NCBI RefSeq assembly: GCF_003594885.1
Contig: NZ_QZEZ01000001.1
Span: forward strand, 682,001-746,000
Reading direction: 5' to 3'
Length of the DNA: 64,000 nt
Origin: Vallicoccus soli
Lineage (GTDB): Bacteria > Actinomycetota > Actinomycetes > Motilibacterales > Motilibacteraceae
The first letter of the stretch is position 1; the number at the start of each line of letters is the position of its first letter. Below, one piece after another: positions 27,886-36,467 of the stretch. Below the pieces are notes generated by a model. It saw only the letters and a list, made by a program, of their open reading frames with translations. It was not told the origin of the DNA and ran no database searches. The position numbers and the translations under genes were made by a program.

Positions 27886-30686
27886 TGCGCTCCTCGGCCC
27901 CCCGCACGCGCGTCCCCCTCCTGCCCGCACTGCTCGTCGGCCTGCTGGCGCTCCTGGCGCCGCTGCTCGGGGCCGCGCCCGCCCCGCCGGCCGCGGCCGC
28001 GGTCGCCGCCGACCGGGCGGGCCTGCCGCCGGTGGCGCCCGTGCCGCAGGAGGCGCGCCGTACCGGCCCCGACCTGCGCCTGGGCGCCGCCGCGCGGCTC
28101 GTCGCGGGGCCGGGGGCCGACCGCGCGGCCGTGCGGCTGGTCCGCTCGGTCCTGCGCGGCGCGGGGGTCCGCCCGGTCACCGGGGACGCTCCCGTGGTCG
28201 TCCGCGTGGCCGGGCCCCGCGGCGGCGCCGGCGCTGCCGCCGCCCTGCGCTCGCTGCGCGTCCAGGGCCCGGGCGGCCTGCCGGAGGAGGGGTACGTCCT
28301 CGCCGCCGGCCGGGTCCGCGGCACCACGCAGGTCGTGCTCGCCGGCGTCGACGGCGCGGGCCAGCTGCACGCCGCGCACACCCTGCGCCAGCTCGTGCGG
28401 CTGGACGCCCGGGGCGCGACGCTGCCGCGGGTCGCGGTGCGGGACTGGCCGGAGCTGCAGTGGCGCGGCACCATCGAGGGCTTCTACGGCGACCCCTGGT
28501 CGCACGAGGACCGGCTGCGCCAGCTCGACGAGTACGCCGCGGACAAGATGGACACCTACGTCTACGCGCCGAAGGACGACCCCTTCCACCGCGAGCGCTG
28601 GCGCGAGCCGTACCCCGCCGCGGAGCGGGCCCTGCTCGCCGAGCTCGTCGCGCGGGGCCGTGGCCAGCACGTCGACGTCGTCTTCACCGTCTCACCCGGC
28701 CTCGACGTCTGCTACTCCTCGCCGGCGGACCAGCGCGCCCTGCTCGCCAAGGCGCAGGACGTGTGGGACCTGGGCGTGCGGACGTACGGGATCCTGCTCG
28801 ACGACATCGGCAGCGGCCTGCACTGCGCCGAGGACGAAGCCCGCTTCGGCGCCGACGCGAGCCCGCTCGCCGCGGCGCAGGCGCACCTGCTCAACGCGTT
28901 CCAGCGGGACTTCCTCGACACGCACCCCGGCGCAGGGCGGCTGCTCACCGTGCCCACCGAGTACTCCGGCAACGGCACGTCGCCGTACCGCGAGCGCTTC
29001 GCCGTGCTGCTCGAGGAGCGGGCCGTCGTGATGTGGACCGGCGCCGAGGTCGTGCCGCCCACGGTCACCGACGAGGACGCCGACGCGGCGTCGGCGGTCT
29101 TCCGGCACGACCTGCTGCTGTGGGACAACTACCCGGTCAACGACTACCTGCCGCGCCAGCTCTTCCTCGGCCCGCTCACCGGGCGCTCGCCGTCGCTCGG
29201 CGAGCACGGCGTCGTGGGCATCACCGCGAACCCGATGCCCCAGGCCGCGCCGTCGCTGCTCGCGCTGCAGACGGTCGCGGACTACGCCTGGAACCCCGAC
29301 GCGTACGACCCCGAGCGCTCCTGGCAGCGCGCCGTGCACGACCTCGGCGGCGACGCGGCGGCGGCGCTGCGGGTGTTCGCGGAGAACAGCCGCTCGTCCG
29401 ACCTGGACCGCACCGAGTCGCCGCGCCTCGTCGCGCTGCTCGCGGCGTACGAGGCGTCGGGCAGCCGCGCCGACGCCCTGCGGCTGCAGGACCACTTCGA
29501 GGCCATGGCCGCCGCGCCCGGGCGGCTGCGCGAGCGCATGGGCGACCCGGACTTCGTCGAGCAGGCCGCTCCGTGGCTGACCAAGCTGCGCTGGTACGGC
29601 GTCGCCGGTGCGGCCTCGGTCCGCTCGCTGCTCGCCGAGCAGGACGGCGACGGCACCCGCGCCTGGCGCCAGCGCGTGCTCGCCGACCGGGCGGCGCAGG
29701 CGGCTCGGCAGACGTACGAGACCGTCGCCACCGGCGTCGTCCCGCCGTTCCTCGAGCGCGCGGCGGCGGCGAGCCGCGTCGTCGAGCTCTCGGCGCCGGC
29801 GGCCGCCGCGCCCGGGGACGACGTGCGGCTCGCCGCGGACGTCGACGCCGGCGCGGTGCGGGTGAGCGCTGTCCGCTTCTACGCCGGCACCACGGAGGTC
29901 GGGGTGGACCGGACGGCGCCGTACGAGCTCGTGCTCCCCGACGCGCCCGAGGGCCTGCACCTGGTGACGGCGCGGGCCGAGTCGGCGGTGGGGGCGGAGG
30001 TCCCCTCGGCGCCCGTGCGGCTGACCGTCGGTGCCCCGGACCCGGTGCTGCTCCTCGTCGGCGACGACGCACCGGTGCCGGCCGGGGCGGCGCTGAGCAG
30101 CGGCGACGAGGCGGTGCGGCAGCGGCTCGAGCTGCTCGGGCACCCGGTGCAGGTGGTGCAGGGCGCGGAGGCGACGACGCAGGACGCGCAGGGCAAGGCC
30201 GCCGTCGTCATCACCTCCACCCTGGCCTCCAGCGAGGCAGGGACGAAGTTCCGGGACAGCCCTGTCCCCGTGCTGACGTACGAGGCGTTCGTCCTCGACG
30301 ACATGGGCATGGCGACGGCACCGGGCGAGGCGTTCCGCTCCTCGCAGCTGGAGGTCGTCGACCCCGCGTCGCCGCTCGCGGCGGGGCTGAGCGGCGTGGT
30401 CGACGTCTACCGCGGCGCGGACCGCGTCCGCTTCGGCACGCCGGCCGCGTCGGCCGAGGTCGGTGCCGTGGTGCCCGGGCAGCCGCAGCAGGGCGCGCTC
30501 TTCGGGTACGCGGCCGGGGACGCGATGGTCGACCTCGTCGCCCCGGCAGCCCGGGTGGCGCTGCCCTTCGGCGACGAGGGCGTCGACCCCGACGTCGTCA
30601 CCGACGAGGGCCTCGCCCTCTTCGACGCCGCCGTGCGCTGGGCCGTCCCGTCGCCGCTCGCCGCGCCGGCGCCCGGGGCCCCCTGA
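27885..30686 (+). CDS. secreted GH84 beta-N-acetylglucosaminidase (NagJ/hyaluronidase-like)
   Basis: A 933-aa exported glycosidase cleaving terminal beta-GlcNAc by substrate assistance. After a signal peptide (MRSSAPRTRVPLLPALLVGLL ... AAAAVAA) comes a GH20b/GH84-type N-terminal domain (about 50-195), the GH84 barrel (about 205-480: WRGTIEGFYGDPWS, catalytic Asp306-Asp307 in ILLDDIGSG, WDNYPVND), a helical domain (about 490-620), an Ig-like domain (about 630-715) and a C-terminal ThuA/GATase-like domain (about 720-925: LLLVGDDAPVP). The ATG at 27885 gives the cleanest signal peptide; a GTG at 27870 adds five residues. Targets may be chitin, peptidoglycan or host glycans. Confidence 0.9.
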   Translation: MRSSAPRTRVPLLPALLVGLLALLAPLLGAAPAPPAAAAVAADRAGLPPVAPVPQEARRTGPDLRLGAAARLVAGPGADRAAVRLVRSVLRGAGVRPVTGDAPVVVRVAGPRGGAGAAAALRSLRVQGPGGLPEEGYVLAAGRVRGTTQVVLAGVDGAGQLHAAHTLRQLVRLDARGATLPRVAVRDWPELQWRGTIEGFYGDPWSHEDRLRQLDEYAADKMDTYVYAPKDDPFHRERWREPYPAAERALLAELVARGRGQHVDVVFTVSPGLDVCYSSPADQRALLAKAQDVWDLGVRTYGILLDDIGSGLHCAEDEARFGADASPLAAAQAHLLNAFQRDFLDTHPGAGRLLTVPTEYSGNGTSPYRERFAVLLEERAVVMWTGAEVVPPTVTDEDADAASAVFRHDLLLWDNYPVNDYLPRQLFLGPLTGRSPSLGEHGVVGITANPMPQAAPSLLALQTVADYAWNPDAYDPERSWQRAVHDLGGDAAAALRVFAENSRSSDLDRTESPRLVALLAAYEASGSRADALRLQDHFEAMAAAPGRLRERMGDPDFVEQAAPWLTKLRWYGVAGAASVRSLLAEQDGDGTRAWRQRVLADRAAQAARQTYETVATGVVPPFLERAAAASRVVELSAPAAAAPGDDVRLAADVDAGAVRVSAVRFYAGTTEVGVDRTAPYELVLPDAPEGLHLVTARAESAVGAEVPSAPVRLTVGAPDPVLLLVGDDAPVPAGAALSSGDEAVRQRLELLGHPVQVVQGAEATTQDAQGKAAVVITSTLASSEAGTKFRDSPVPVLTYEAFVLDDMGMATAPGEAFRSSQLEVVDPASPLAAGLSGVVDVYRGADRVRFGTPAASAEVGAVVPGQPQQGALFGYAAGDAMVDLVAPAARVALPFGDEGVDPDVVTDEGLALFDAAVRWAVPSPLAAPAPGAP

Positions 30687-30689
30687 GGC

Positions 30690-30840
30690 GCATGGTCGCG
30701 GCCGGGGGCTGCATGATCGGCGCCGGGGGCCGCATGATCGGCGCCGGGGGGCCGCATGATCGGTGCCGGGGGAGCGCATGATCGCGGCCGGGGCGTTGCA
30801 TGATCGCGGCCGGGGAGGCGCATGGTCGCGGCCGGGGCTG
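30690..30840. repeat. seven tandem 21-23 bp repeats between convergent genes
   Basis: Units resembling GCATGATCGCGGCCGGGG, with CATG at 30691, 30712, 30733, 30755, 30778, 30799 and 30821 (spacing 21, 21, 22, 23, 21, 22). First and last units read CATGGTCG, the others CATGATCG. They fill almost the whole gap between the ends of the GH84 and EamA genes. Reading frames through them encode only Pro/Arg-rich repeats and are not counted as genes. Confidence 0.9.
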
Positions 30841-30847
30841 GGCGGGG

Positions 30848-31798
30848 TCAGGGGCGGGGGGCGGCGAGCTCCTGGGCCGGCGCGGCGGCGACGGCGGGGG
30901 CGCCGCGGAGCTCGTCGAGCCGCACGAGCGCGATGCCGCCGAGCACGAGCAGGCCGCCAGCGAGCTGCACCGGGGCGGGGACCTGCCCGAGGAGCAGCCA
31001 GGCGAAGAGGACCGCGAAGAGCACCTCGGTGAGGCCGACGAAGGAGGCGACCTTGGCGCCGAGGCGGCGGGCGCCGGCGATGCCGGCGACGTACGCGACG
31101 ACGGCCGCGAGCAGCGCCAGGCCGAGCACGGGCAGCCACCACGGGACGCCGGCGCCGGCGAGCTCGACCTGGGCCCGCGGGGCGGCGAGGGGGAGCGCGC
31201 CGACCGCGCCGGCGAGCAGCAGCACGCCGCCGCCGACGAGCAGCCCGCCCCACGCGACCACGATGGGCGGCAGCGCGTCCTCGGTGCCCGCGGACAGCAC
31301 GAAGTAGACGGCGAGCCCCACGGCCGCCCCGAGCCCCCACAGCACGCCGACCGGGTCGACCTCCTGGTCGCCGAGCACGTCGAGCACGAGCACCAGCCCC
31401 GCGACGGCCAGCGCGGCGCCGGCGACCGTCAGCCCGCGCGGGCGCTGCCCGCGGCGCAGCCACAGCCACAGCACGACGAGCAGCGCGCCGGAGTACTCCA
31501 GCAGCAGCGCGACCGCGACCGACAGGTGCTGCACCGCGTTGAAGTACGCGAGCTGGCAGCCCGCGACCGCGACCAGGCCGTACGCCGTCACGGTGCCGGC
31601 GCCGCGGCGCAGGGACGCGCCGCTGCGGCGCAGCGCGAGCAGCGCGGGCACCGCGAGCACGAGCGCGGCGAGCACCACGCGCGCGGTCACCGCGGCGCCC
31701 GGGGTCCACCCCGCGGCGAGCAGGCTGGCCGCGAAGGCGCCCGAGGTGCCGAAGGTGGCGGCGGAGAGCACCGCCAGGCCGAGTCCCGTACCGCCCAC
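30848..31798 (-). CDS. EamA-family (DMT superfamily) transporter
   Basis: A 316-aa inner-membrane protein with ten predicted helices in two EamA repeats (GLGLAVLSAATFGTSGAFAASLLAAG ... and GVLWGLGAAVGLAVYFVLSAG ...). The family exports amino acids, metabolites or drugs; the substrate is unknown. The GTG at 31798 has AGGGAGG 5 nt upstream. It diverges from a CGNR-type regulator with a perfect inverted repeat in between, a pairing that suggests regulation of the exporter by that protein. Confidence 0.92.
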   Translation of the reverse strand: MGGTGLGLAVLSAATFGTSGAFAASLLAAGWTPGAAVTARVVLAALVLAVPALLALRRSGASLRRGAGTVTAYGLVAVAGCQLAYFNAVQHLSVAVALLLEYSGALLVVLWLWLRRGQRPRGLTVAGAALAVAGLVLVLDVLGDQEVDPVGVLWGLGAAVGLAVYFVLSAGTEDALPPIVVAWGGLLVGGGVLLLAGAVGALPLAAPRAQVELAGAGVPWWLPVLGLALLAAVVAYVAGIAGARRLGAKVASFVGLTEVLFAVLFAWLLLGQVPAPVQLAGGLLVLGGIALVRLDELRGAPAVAAAPAQELAAPRP

Positions 31799-31826
31799 GA
31801 CGCCTCCCTGTCACGACCGTCCCGCG

Positions 31827-31844
31827 CTACGGTGCTGACCGTAG
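31827..31844. promoter_or_regulatory. operator-like inverted repeat between EamA and CGNR genes
   Basis: Perfect 7-bp arms CTACGGT and ACCGTAG around GCTG, 28 nt from the EamA start and 23 nt from the regulator start. Best candidate binding site for the CGNR-type regulator. Confidence 0.55.
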
Positions 31845-31867
31845 GGCCATCGCGTGAAAGGGGTCAA

Positions 31868-32416
31868 GTGCTCTTCGCCCATGACACCGAGGTCGCGCTC
31901 GCGGCGGCCGCGGACCTCGTCAACACCGCGCAGGACGGCGGCGACGCGCTCGGCGACGTCGTCGGGCTCCACGGCTTCGTCGCCCGGTGGTCGTACACCG
32001 GGTCCCGCGGCGACGCGGAGGAGGAGCTGGCGGCGGTGCGCGCCCTGCGGGACCGGCTGCGCCGGCTGTGGGAGCTGGACGAGGACGGCGTCGCCGCGGA
32101 GGTCAACGCGATGCTGCGCGAGTCCCGGGCGCTGCCGCAGCTCGTGGCGCACGACGACTGGGGCTACCACCTGCACGCGACCGCCCCGGACGCCCCGCTG
32201 GCGGACCGGATGGCCGTGGAGGCCGCCATGGCCCTCGTCGACGTCGTGCGCTCGGGCGAGCTCGCCCGGCTCCGCGTCTGCCCCGCCCCCGGCTGCGGCG
32301 ACGTGATCGTCGACCTGTCGCGGAACCGCTCGCGCCGCTACTGCAGCACCTCGTGCGCCAACCGGGTCAACGTGGCGGCCTTCCGCGCGCGGCGCGCCGG
32401 GGAGGGGCCCGCCTAG
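31868..32416 (+). CDS. CGNR-type zinc-finger regulator (ABATE domain)
   Basis: A 182-aa predicted transcription regulator. The N-terminal ABATE domain begins [20 protein letters not shown], and the C-terminal zinc finger reads [40 protein letters not shown]. The family hallmark CGNR is CANR here and the final cysteine pair is spaced by three residues (CSTSC) rather than four, a variant form. The GTG at 31868 follows AAAGGGG. It is divergent from the EamA transporter and ends 10 nt before mshB. Confidence 0.88.
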   Translation: MLFAHDTEVALAAAADLVNTAQDGGDALGDVVGLHGFVARWSYTGSRGDAEEELAAVRALRDRLRRLWELDEDGVAAEVNAMLRESRALPQLVAHDDWGYHLHATAPDAPLADRMAVEAAMALVDVVRSGELARLRVCPAPGCGDVIVDLSRNRSRRYCSTSCANRVNVAAFRARRAGEGPA

Positions 32417-32419
32417 GCT
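32414..32419 (+). promoter_or_regulatory. -10 box TAGGCT before mshB
   Basis: TANNNT hexamer ending 7 nt before the ATG at 32427; it overlaps the stop codon region of the CGNR gene. Suggests a leaderless mshB transcript. Confidence 0.5.
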
Positions 32420-32426
32420 CGGGGCC

Positions 32427-33446
32427 ATGACCACCACCCCGGAACCCGTCGCCGGCGGCGGCCCCGACGAGCCGCAGGGCGGCGTCGACGACGCCGTGCT
32501 CGCGGAGGCCGCCCGCGTCGTCGAGGGCGAGCTCGACCCCCAGGAGGAGGCGAGCATGGACGCCCTGGACAACCCGCGGCGGCTGCTGCTCGTCCACGCC
32601 CACCCCGACGACGAGACCATCGGGACCGGCGCGACCATGGCGACGTACGCCGCCCGGGGCGCCCACGTCACCCTCGTCACCTGCACCCTCGGCGAGGAGG
32701 GGGAGGTGCTCGTCCCCGAGCTCGCCCACCTCGCCGCCGACCGCGAGGACGGCCTCGGGCAGCACCGCATCGGCGAGCTGGCCGCCGCGATGGAGGCCCT
32801 CGGCGTCACCGACCACCGCTTCCTCGGCGGCCCCGGGCGCTACCGCGACAGCGGGATGATGGGCCTGCCCACGAACGAGCGGCCCGACTGCTTCTGGCAG
32901 GCCGACCTCGACGAGGCCGCGATGCTGCTCGTCGCCGTGGTCCGCGAGGTCCGGCCGCAGGTGCTCGTGACGTACGACGAGGACGGCGGCTACGGCCACC
33001 CGGACCACATCCAGGCCCACCGCGTCGCGATGCGCGCCGTGGAGCTCGCGGCGCAGGAGGGGGTCGGCGAGGGCGAGCCGTGGCAGGTGGAGAAGGTCTA
33101 CTGGAGCGCCCAGCCGGAGTCGCAGGTGCGCGACTCGCTGCGCCGGCTGGCCGAGGCGGGCACGCCGTTCGAGGGCATGGACCCCGACGGCGAGCTGCCG
33201 TCGTTCGTCGTCCCGGACGAGGCCGTCACGACCGTCGTGGACGGCAGCGCCCAGGTGGACGCCAAGGTCGCCGCGATGCGCGCGCACGCGACGCAGATCG
33301 CCGTCGACGGCCCGTTCTTCGCGCTGTCGAACAACCTCGGCAACGGCGTGTGGGGCATCGAGCACTACCGCATCGTCCGCGGGCACGCGGTGCCCGGCCC
33401 CGGCCCGCACGGCTGGGAGGAGGACCTCTTCGCCGGCGTCCTCTGA
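32427..33446 (+). CDS. mshB: N-acetyl-1-D-myo-inosityl-2-amino-2-deoxy-alpha-D-glucopyranoside deacetylase MshB
   Basis: A zinc deacetylase of mycothiol biosynthesis (GlcNAc-Ins to GlcN-Ins). The 339-aa frame has the zinc motif [48 protein letters not shown] and [11 protein letters not shown], all typical of MshB rather than Mca. Two starts are credible: the ATG at 32427 with a TAGGCT box, and the ATG at 32556 with a very strong CAGGAGGAGG 5 nt before it, which gives a 296-aa protein beginning at the usual family N-terminus. I give the longer frame because bases 32427-32555 keep strong coding periodicity. It is followed by the FtsH-like gene after 128 nt. Confidence 0.95.
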   Translation: MTTTPEPVAGGGPDEPQGGVDDAVLAEAARVVEGELDPQEEASMDALDNPRRLLLVHAHPDDETIGTGATMATYAARGAHVTLVTCTLGEEGEVLVPELAHLAADREDGLGQHRIGELAAAMEALGVTDHRFLGGPGRYRDSGMMGLPTNERPDCFWQADLDEAAMLLVAVVREVRPQVLVTYDEDGGYGHPDHIQAHRVAMRAVELAAQEGVGEGEPWQVEKVYWSAQPESQVRDSLRRLAEAGTPFEGMDPDGELPSFVVPDEAVTTVVDGSAQVDAKVAAMRAHATQIAVDGPFFALSNNLGNGVWGIEHYRIVRGHAVPGPGPHGWEEDLFAGVL

Positions 33447-33574
33447 GGCCCGCGCTGGGCCGTACGGGTGGTCCTGGCGCTGCAGGGCCGCCCGTCCGGC
33501 CGCGCAGCGCCCCCGCGCGGGGGATGCTGGGCCGGCGGCGCCGCGCGGGCGCCGCGAGGACCCGGGAGGCGCGC

Positions 33575-35467
33575 GTGACGGCGACGGACGGGGTGGCGCC
33601 GCTCTGGGGCGCCGCGGACGTGCGGGTGGACCGCGAGCGGCTGCGCCGCCGGCGCCTGCGGCGGGTCGCCGCGGTGCTCGGCCCCGTCGCCGCCTGGCTC
33701 TGGTACCGCCTGCTCACCGGCGACCCCGTCGACTGGGGCCTGCCGCAGGTCGACTGGCTGCTCGTCGCGCCGCTGCTCTTCTTCGTCCTGCTCACCGCGC
33801 TGCTGGTCGGCGTGCAGGTGGGCACCGGCCGCAGCCCGCACGTGCTGCTGCGCCCCGAGCAGCTCGACGTCCGGCTCGACGACGTGGTGGGCATCGACGT
33901 GGTCAAGGACGAGGTCGTGCGCTCGCTGCAGCTGTTCCTCTCCTCGACCACGTTCCGCGAGCAGATGGGCGGGCGGGCCCGGCGCGGCATGCTCTTCGAG
34001 GGCGGCCCCGGCACCGGCAAGACCCACACGGCGAAGGCCCTCGCCGCCGAGGCTGGCGTCCCCTTCCTCGTCGCGACCGCGACGTCGTTCCACTCCAGCT
34101 ACCAGGGAGCGACCGCCCGCAAGGTCCGCCGCTACTTCAAGGCCCTGCGCGCGGCCGCGCGCAGCGAGGGCGGCGCCGTCGGCTTCATCGACGAGTTCGA
34201 CGCCATCGCGCTGAGCCGCAGCGGCGTCAGCCGTACGGTCCCGGCCCCCGCCGGCGCCCCGCCGCTCGGCTGCGGCGGGCTCGAGGGCCTGCCGGCCCCG
34301 GCGGGGGCGCCGGCCACCGGCGCGCCGCCGGCCGGCACCGTGGTCGCGCCGTGGAGCGGCGACCTGGGCATGGCCGTCAACGAGCTGCTCGTGCAGATGC
34401 AGTCGATCGACGAGCCGACCGGCGCGGCGAAGGCGCTCGCCCGGGCGGTCGGCGCGGTCAACCTGCTCCTGCCCGGGCACCGGCAGCTGCCCGTGCCGCG
34501 CACGGTGCCGGCCAACGTCCTGCTCATCGCCTCCACCAACCGCGCGGACGCGCTCGACCCCGCCCTGGTGCGCCCCGGCCGCTTCGACCAGCGCCTCACC
34601 TTCGAGCTGCCGACGAAGGCCGGGCGGCGCCTGCTCGTCGACCACTTCCTCGCCCGCAAGGCGCACACCGCCGAGCTCGACGACCCGGAGCGCCGCGACG
34701 CGCTGGCGGCGGTCACCCAGGCGTACAGCCCGGCGATGCTCGAGGGCCTGCTCGACGAAGCCCTCGTGCAGGCGGTCGGGCGGGGCGCGACCGCGATGAC
34801 GTGGCGCGACGTCGAGCGGGCCCGGATGGTGCTCGAGGTGGGCCTGGCCCAGCCGGTCGACTACACCGAGCACGAGCGCCGGCTCATCGCGACGCACGAG
34901 GCGGGGCACGCCGTCACCGCCTGGCTCGTCGCGCCGCAGCGCCGGCTCGAGGTGCTGACCATCGTCAAGCGCCGCGACGCCCTCGGCCTGCTCGCGCACG
35001 GCGACCGCGAGGACGTCTACACCCGCTCGCGCGCGGAGATGGCCGCGCTCGTGCAGATCGCGCTGGGCGGGCAGGTCGCGGAGGAGCTGTTCCTCGGCGA
35101 CGTCTCCACGGGCCCCGGCGGCGACCTGCAGTACGCCACCGGCGTCGCCGCCCAGATGGTCGGCGCGGTCGGGATGGCCGGCTCCCTCGTCTCCTACGCC
35201 GCCGTCCCCGGCGGGGAGGGCCTCGTCGCCCGCGTGCTCGGCGACGCGCAGGGCCGCGCCGCCGTCGAGGCGCTGCTGGGCGAGCAGAAGGAGGCCGTGC
35301 GGGAGCTGCTCGGCGCCCGCCGGCACCTCGTCGCCGCCCTGCGCGACGCGCTCCTCGCGCGCCACGAGCTCGTCGGGCACGAGATCACCGACGTGCTCGA
35401 GGCCGCGGCCGCGCACCCGGTCCTCGACCTGACCGCCGTCGAGCAGCGCGGGCCCGCCCGCCCCTGA
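33575..35467 (+). CDS. FtsH-like membrane AAA+ metalloprotease, divergent
   Basis: A 630-aa protein with two membrane helices (about 31-47 and 61-82) separated by only about 13 residues, whereas FtsH has a folded external domain there. The AAA+ module has Walker A GGPGTGKT (143-150), Walker B GFIDEFDA, and STNRADALDPALVRPGRFDQR. It is interrupted by a Pro/Ala/Gly-rich loop (about 222-258) and a second insertion after LLVQMQSIDEP. The peptidase domain has HEAGH at 441-445 and a downstream GGDLQYAT Asp as third zinc ligand. The pore loop reads YQG instead of FVG. GGGAGG precedes the GTG at 33575. Probably a paralogue of the housekeeping FtsH. Confidence 0.88.
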   Translation: MTATDGVAPLWGAADVRVDRERLRRRRLRRVAAVLGPVAAWLWYRLLTGDPVDWGLPQVDWLLVAPLLFFVLLTALLVGVQVGTGRSPHVLLRPEQLDVRLDDVVGIDVVKDEVVRSLQLFLSSTTFREQMGGRARRGMLFEGGPGTGKTHTAKALAAEAGVPFLVATATSFHSSYQGATARKVRRYFKALRAAARSEGGAVGFIDEFDAIALSRSGVSRTVPAPAGAPPLGCGGLEGLPAPAGAPATGAPPAGTVVAPWSGDLGMAVNELLVQMQSIDEPTGAAKALARAVGAVNLLLPGHRQLPVPRTVPANVLLIASTNRADALDPALVRPGRFDQRLTFELPTKAGRRLLVDHFLARKAHTAELDDPERRDALAAVTQAYSPAMLEGLLDEALVQAVGRGATAMTWRDVERARMVLEVGLAQPVDYTEHERRLIATHEAGHAVTAWLVAPQRRLEVLTIVKRRDALGLLAHGDREDVYTRSRAEMAALVQIALGGQVAEELFLGDVSTGPGGDLQYATGVAAQMVGAVGMAGSLVSYAAVPGGEGLVARVLGDAQGRAAVEALLGEQKEAVRELLGARRHLVAALRDALLARHELVGHEITDVLEAAAAHPVLDLTAVEQRGPARP

Positions 35468-35495
35468 GCAGGGCCCGCGGTGGGGGCGCGCCGCC

Positions 35496-36038
35496 TCAGC
35501 CGCGCGCCTCGGCCCGCAGGAACGCCCCGACCTGCCCCACGACGAACGCGTGGTCCTCGGCCTGCGGCAGCCCGGAGACCCCCACGGTCCCGACCGGGCC
35601 GACGCCCTCGACGACGACCGGCACGACGCCGCCGTGCGCGGCGTACCGGTCGGGGTCCAGGCGCGAGGAGGCCTCGAACGTCGTGCCCTTGGCCCGGGCC
35701 CGCGTGCCCACGAGGTAGGACGCCTCGCCGAAGCGGTCCACGACGGCGGACTTGCGCTCGATCCAGGCGTCGTTGTCGGCGGCCGTGCCCGGCAGGGCGG
35801 CGTGGAACAGCCGCTGCTGGCCGCGCCGGACCGAGACGACGACCGGCAGGCCCTGCGCCCGCGCGGCCTCGACGAGGTGCACGCCGAGCCGCCAGGCCGT
35901 GTCGTGGTCGAAGCGGGTGAAGACCAGCCCCTCCTGCTGGCGCTGCAGCTGCCCCACCAGCTCGCGCGCCGCGGCCCGCTCGTCCGCCCCGCCGTCCGCG
36001 CCGCCCGCCCCGTCCGCCCCGCCGACCCTGCCCGCCAC
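35496..36038 (-). CDS. UPF0303 / haem-degrading-domain family protein
   Basis: A 180-aa protein of the UPF0303 group (haem-degrading domain, GlcG/HbpS-like fold), with FTRFDHDTAWRLGVHLVEAARAQGLPVVVSVRRGQQRLFHAALPGTAADNDAWIERK and RYAAHGGVVPVVVEGVGPVGTVGVSGLPQAEDHAFVV. The function is not established; haem or cofactor binding is a family guess. The GTG at 36038 follows GAGGGGA and adds a Gly/Ala/Asp-rich leader of about 25 residues. It converges on the FtsH-like gene and diverges from the membrane gene at 36102. Confidence 0.86.
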   Translation of the reverse strand: MAGRVGGADGAGGADGGADERAAARELVGQLQRQQEGLVFTRFDHDTAWRLGVHLVEAARAQGLPVVVSVRRGQQRLFHAALPGTAADNDAWIERKSAVVDRFGEASYLVGTRARAKGTTFEASSRLDPDRYAAHGGVVPVVVEGVGPVGTVGVSGLPQAEDHAFVVGQVGAFLRAEARG

Positions 36039-36089
36039 CCGACGTCCCCTCGCTCCGCGCCCGCCCGTCGCGGGGCGCCCGGGGCAGCC

Positions 36090-36095
36090 TAGGCT
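36090..36095 (+). promoter_or_regulatory. -10 box TAGGCT before the DUF6113-like gene
   Basis: TANNNT hexamer ending 6 nt before the GTG at 36102. Confidence 0.5.
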
Positions 36096-36101
36096 CGCGG
36101 G

Positions 36102-36467
36102 GTGCGGCGCGCAGTGGACCTCCTGGTGCTCGTGGGCGCCGTCGTCGCCGGGGCGCTCGCCGCGCTCGTCGGCTCCTTCCTGCACGCCGCGACCGTCGCG
36201 GGCCTGCCCACGGGGCTGCTGCTCGCGCTCGCGCTCAGCGGGGCCGCGGTCGTGGCCCCCGCGCTCGCCCTGGGCTCGAGCGCCGCGGCCCTGCTCGCGG
36301 TCGGGGGCTGGGTCGCCACCGCCCTCTACGCCTCGGTGCGCCGCCCGGAGGGGGACCTGCTCGTGCAGGCCGACGGTGTCGGCTACGCCTGGCTCTACGG
36401 CGGCACCGTCCTGCTCGCGGCCCTCGCGGCGGCGGTGCACCGGCTGCGGCCCCGGTGGGAGCCGTGA
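36102..36467 (+). CDS. small membrane protein (DUF6113-like), 121 aa
   Basis: Four hydrophobic segments (LLVLVGAVVAGALAALVGSF, GLLLALALSGAAVVAPALAL, AALLAVGGWVATALYA, GYAWLYGGTVLLAALAAAV) with short loops and a C-terminal RPRWEP. It resembles DUF6113 proteins found near mshB in actinobacteria; no function is known. It overlaps the flavin reductase by 4 nt (GTGA), so the two are co-translated. The leaderless-type box at 36090 supports the GTG start. Confidence 0.8.
   Translation: MRRAVDLLVLVGAVVAGALAALVGSFLHAATVAGLPTGLLLALALSGAAVVAPALALGSSAAALLAVGGWVATALYASVRRPEGDLLVQADGVGYAWLYGGTVLLAALAAAVHRLRPRWEP

Noticed and set aside
30598-30823. Short reading frames across the tandem repeats encoding PAPIMRPP-type repeats
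   Set aside because: They follow the nucleotide repeat, have no ribosome-binding site and no recognisable protein features.
30690-30840. CRISPR array
   Set aside because: Units are only 21-23 bp, contiguous and without unique spacers; no cas genes are present.
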